DNA of 64,000 nt, taken from positions 1 to 64,000 of the forward strand of contig JAIPCX010000009.1 in NCBI GenBank assembly GCA_021737945.1, read 5' to 3'. Shown here one piece after another: positions 61,925 to 64,000 of the stretch. The stretch's first letter is position 1. Each line of letters begins with the position of its first letter. This DNA is from Polynucleobacter sp. (GTDB taxonomy: Bacteria; Pseudomonadota; Gammaproteobacteria; Burkholderiales; Burkholderiaceae_D). The notes under the pieces are model-generated. The model saw nothing but the letters and a program-made list of their open reading frames with translations. It ran no database searches and was not told the DNA's origin. The position numbers and the translations under genes are program-made.

Positions 61925-62902
61925 TCAAGAAGAAGTCTTGGTAAACTTTTCTGCGTGTTCTTTTGCCATTTGTTTCGCAACTTCCTTCATTTTGAATTTC
62001 GGCGTCCATCCTAAAATTTTTGAGGTTTCCGTTGGGTCGCCGTAAATGACGTTCAATTCGGAAGGACGAAAAAGAATTTTTTCCTGCACAACATAATCTT
62101 GCCACTTTAATCCAAATGATTTGAAAACCTCATCTACGAATGATTCAAGTGAATTTGGCTCACCAGTAGCAAATATATAGTCACCAGCCTGCGGTTGTTG
62201 AAGAGAAAGCCACATACCTTCGACATATTCTGGTGCCCAACCCCAATCACGAATGATATCTAGACGACCTAACGAGAGAGTTGTTTCCTTTCCAACAGAT
62301 ATTGCATAAGCACGTTCGACAATTTTTTGAGTCACAAAGCGTGATGGTCTAAGTACAGACTCGTGATTGAAAAGTATGCCGTTGCAAGCAAAAACATTGT
62401 AAGCAAGACGGTAATTGATAACTAAAAAGTGAGCAGCTGCTTTAGCCACTCCATATGGGCTAACCGGATTAAAGGGGGTGTGAATTGTTGCTGGGAGTTG
62501 TTCAACATTGCCAAAACATTCACTTGAACTTGGGTGAAAAAATTTGGAATTTAGCTTAAGAATACGGATTGCCTCGAGAAAATTCAGAACCCCATTTAGG
62601 ATGCTTTCAATAGTTTCCGCGGGGAGTACAAAAGAAAGACTTACAGAGCTTTGGCTACCAAGAAAATAAACTTCATCTGGCGTTGATTGTGCCAAAACAT
62701 TCAAAACACTCCTAAAATCAGAAGGAATGACAGACCTAAGAACTACAGCGTCTTTGATCCCAAGCCGAGAGATATTTTTATGTTCAGGAACTTCCGCATC
62801 ACGAGATGTACCCCAAACCTCATAATCTTTATTAATCAAGAATTTGGCCAGTAAAGCACCATCTTGCCCAGTAATTCCACAAATGAGAGCGCGTTTTTTC
62901 AT
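61925..62902 (-). CDS. GDP-mannose 4,6-dehydratase-like protein
   Basis: A 325-residue extended SDR with the GMD-type opening RALICGITGQDGALLAKFL, catalytic region HPSSSECFGN, the YGVAKAAAHFLVINYR Tyr-Lys motif, and FNHESVLRPSRFVTQKI. It would convert GDP-mannose, or a related GDP-hexose or GDP-heptose, to the 4-keto-6-deoxy form used for fucose, rhamnose or deoxyheptose donors. It is the start of the minus-strand end block of the locus. Confidence 0.87.
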   Translation of the reverse strand: MKKRALICGITGQDGALLAKFLINKDYEVWGTSRDAEVPEHKNISRLGIKDAVVLRSVIPSDFRSVLNVLAQSTPDEVYFLGSQSSVSLSFVLPAETIESILNGVLNFLEAIRILKLNSKFFHPSSSECFGNVEQLPATIHTPFNPVSPYGVAKAAAHFLVINYRLAYNVFACNGILFNHESVLRPSRFVTQKIVERAYAISVGKETTLSLGRLDIIRDWGWAPEYVEGMWLSLQQPQAGDYIFATGEPNSLESFVDEVFKSFGLKWQDYVVQEKILFRPSELNVIYGDPTETSKILGWTPKFKMKEVAKQMAKEHAEKFTKTSS

Positions 62903-62950
62903 CGCAATATTTTAAAATTATGGGTATTGTGGCGTGATTAAAATAAAAGA

Positions 62951-63355
62951 TCAATATGACTCATGAGACTTGACTTCTATAAGTTTCGATTTAAGAATCA
63001 AATCAATTTCGCGCTTATATTGAGCTCTAATATCATTATTTATATATACCGACCTAGCTAAGTTTACAAATTCTGAACTGAAATCTTTTCTGCGCTCACA
63101 GTCGCGTTTTCCATCTTCAATATCCCAGAGTGAGCTATTGATGTTTTTTAAATTTAAGTAAAGGGATTGTATATTTTCAGGAAAATCAGATATGGTCATT
63201 CCGCATCTAATAAGAGAATTTAAGCTTGCCTGTATATTATTTCGCTTAACTGGATCAGAAATTTTTTCCAGTTTAATCTCAAGGATACTAAGACGGTCAA
63301 AAAACTCACCCCAAGAAATTTCAACTTGAGGTAAAGCAGAGAATTTAAAAGTCAT
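62951..63355 (-). CDS. DUF6165 family protein
   Basis: A 134-residue helical protein with the DUF6165 pattern: ISWGEFFDRLSILEIKLEKI at the N-terminus, LWDIEDGKRDCERR in the middle and LARSVYINNDIRAQYKREID near the end. Members are often found in lipopolysaccharide or glycan loci; no activity is established. It is on the same strand as the GMD-like gene, 48 bases upstream of it. Confidence 0.8.
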   Translation of the reverse strand: MTFKFSALPQVEISWGEFFDRLSILEIKLEKISDPVKRNNIQASLNSLIRCGMTISDFPENIQSLYLNLKNINSSLWDIEDGKRDCERRKDFSSEFVNLARSVYINNDIRAQYKREIDLILKSKLIEVKSHESY

Positions 63356-63393
63356 AAATAAAAATTAAAAATGTATCGCAAAATAAAAATCAA

Positions 63394-64000
63394 TTATTCG
63401 GGAAAAATCATCATGTACCCCTGATGTTCATAAAAGCGCCTAAACTTTCTACGTGGACCAAAAAATAACTTTAAAACGGCTGTGAAAGATCCAGCTAAAA
63501 ACATATCACGCTGCCGGAGAACGGCACGTACCGATTCTGCACTTTCAGGATGTTCTCGATCGAAGGCAAACTCTCCAGAATCAAACAAGAAAAGGTCATC
63601 GATAATTATCAAATCATTTTTGGCGCCATCGCGTGAATTGGAAATTTCTGCAAGTTCAAGAAGAAGAGGGAGGCCTGCTGTGTTGTTATTATCGATTGAA
63701 TCGCCATAAGAAGTATCAAAAAAATCAGCTCCAGGAAAATGCGCATCTAAAAAAAATAAAGTTGGGGAGCTATCGACTTTGTTTTGCAGAAGACCGCGTA
63801 GACCATGAAGGGAATTTGAATTTACAATTGATACACTTTGATGGTTCGATTGAGCTGAATTTATATTTTGGTGTAAAGATACAGAATTTGCTAATTTTTC
63901 ATCAATCTCAATTGAATATAAATGGCGAAAAGATTTATTTTGTATCGCATGACAAAGTGAGACGCCAAGACCAGTTCCTGTCTCCACATAATTTTTTAGA
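63394..64000 (-). CDS. SAM-methyltransferase-like protein, 5'-truncated by the window edge
   Basis: The reading frame continues through the right edge: upstream of the track start (a GTG codon, Val) the frame reads LKNYVETGTGLGVSL, so the track start is internal. The YVETGTGLGVS motif and YSIEIDEKLA resemble a SAM-binding site, with FFLDAHFPGADFF and LIIIDDLFLFD later. It is probably a methyltransferase of a family seen in glycan loci. The N-terminus lies outside the window. Confidence 0.7.
   Translation of the reverse strand, partial: LKNYVETGTGLGVSLCHAIQNKSFRHLYSIEIDEKLANSVSLHQNINSAQSNHQSVSIVNSNSLHGLRGLLQNKVDSSPTLFFLDAHFPGADFFDTSYGDSIDNNNTAGLPLLLELAEISNSRDGAKNDLIIIDDLFLFDSGEFAFDREHPESAESVRAVLRQRDMFLAGSFTAVLKLFFGPRRKFRRFYEHQGYMMIFPE

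Overview
The window looks like a chromosomal segment of a betaproteobacterium, probably Burkholderiales and possibly Oxalobacteraceae-like. The evidence is the glpD-glpSTPQ-DUF2160-glpV glycerol ABC operon with divergent glpR, the hemE-priA neighbourhood, slyX, DUF2256 and DUF2288, a yqjD/yqjE pair and a membrane-anchored cytochrome c5. This rests on gene content and recognised families only; no search was run.

Layout. (1) 1-6987: glycerol uptake and oxidation (glpD, ABC transporter, GlpR). (2) 7106-17988: housekeeping genes: hemE, a 765-bp gap with DnaA-box-like sites and an AT-rich tract, priA, a small SRPBCC protein, rep, DUF2256, slyX, DUF2288, an orphan PrlF-type antitoxin, a DUF218 protein, yqjD/yqjE/yqjK-like genes, cytochrome c5 and tRNA-Arg(CCG). 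(3) 18146-23175: accessory island of toxin-antitoxin genes (PIN/HTH pair, ParD-like remnant, higBA) and a transglutaminase-like protein, lying around and after a tolC gene. (4) 23585-28659: a first type I secretion set with two tandem PrtD-type ABC proteins and an HlyD adaptor, then a convergent 2OG-Fe(II) oxygenase-like gene. (5) 29931-39347: one 9.4-kb gene for a 3138-residue, cysteine-free protein made of about 350 octapeptide repeats (consensus near A-L-T-T-A-Q-I-A) with a C-terminal EF-hand-like calcium module and a type I secretion-like tail. (6) 39358-44259: a second, complete type I system (LapB/HlyB-like ABC, HlyD, TolC). (7) 44256-64000: a GT41 (O-GlcNAc-transferase-like) glycosyltransferase overlapping that tolC, then glycosyltransferases, a GDP-D-glycero-D-manno-heptose module (hddA, hddC, gmhA, gmhB plus a transaldolase), a GT2-methyltransferase fusion, GT25, GT11-like and GT10-like enzymes, a GDP-mannose dehydratase-like protein and DUF6165.

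Working model (inference). The giant repeat protein is an S-layer-like or adhesin-like surface protein. It offers hundreds of Thr/Ser-Thr pairs, one per octad, as possible acceptor sites. The co-transcribed GT41 enzyme could glycosylate it in the cytoplasm before export by the adjacent type I machinery, and the downstream sugar-nucleotide and glycosyltransferase genes could extend the glycan with heptose or deoxyhexose. This combination is the most interesting system in the window. The region after about 57.9 kb is visibly more AT-rich and changes strand often, as variable glycan loci do.
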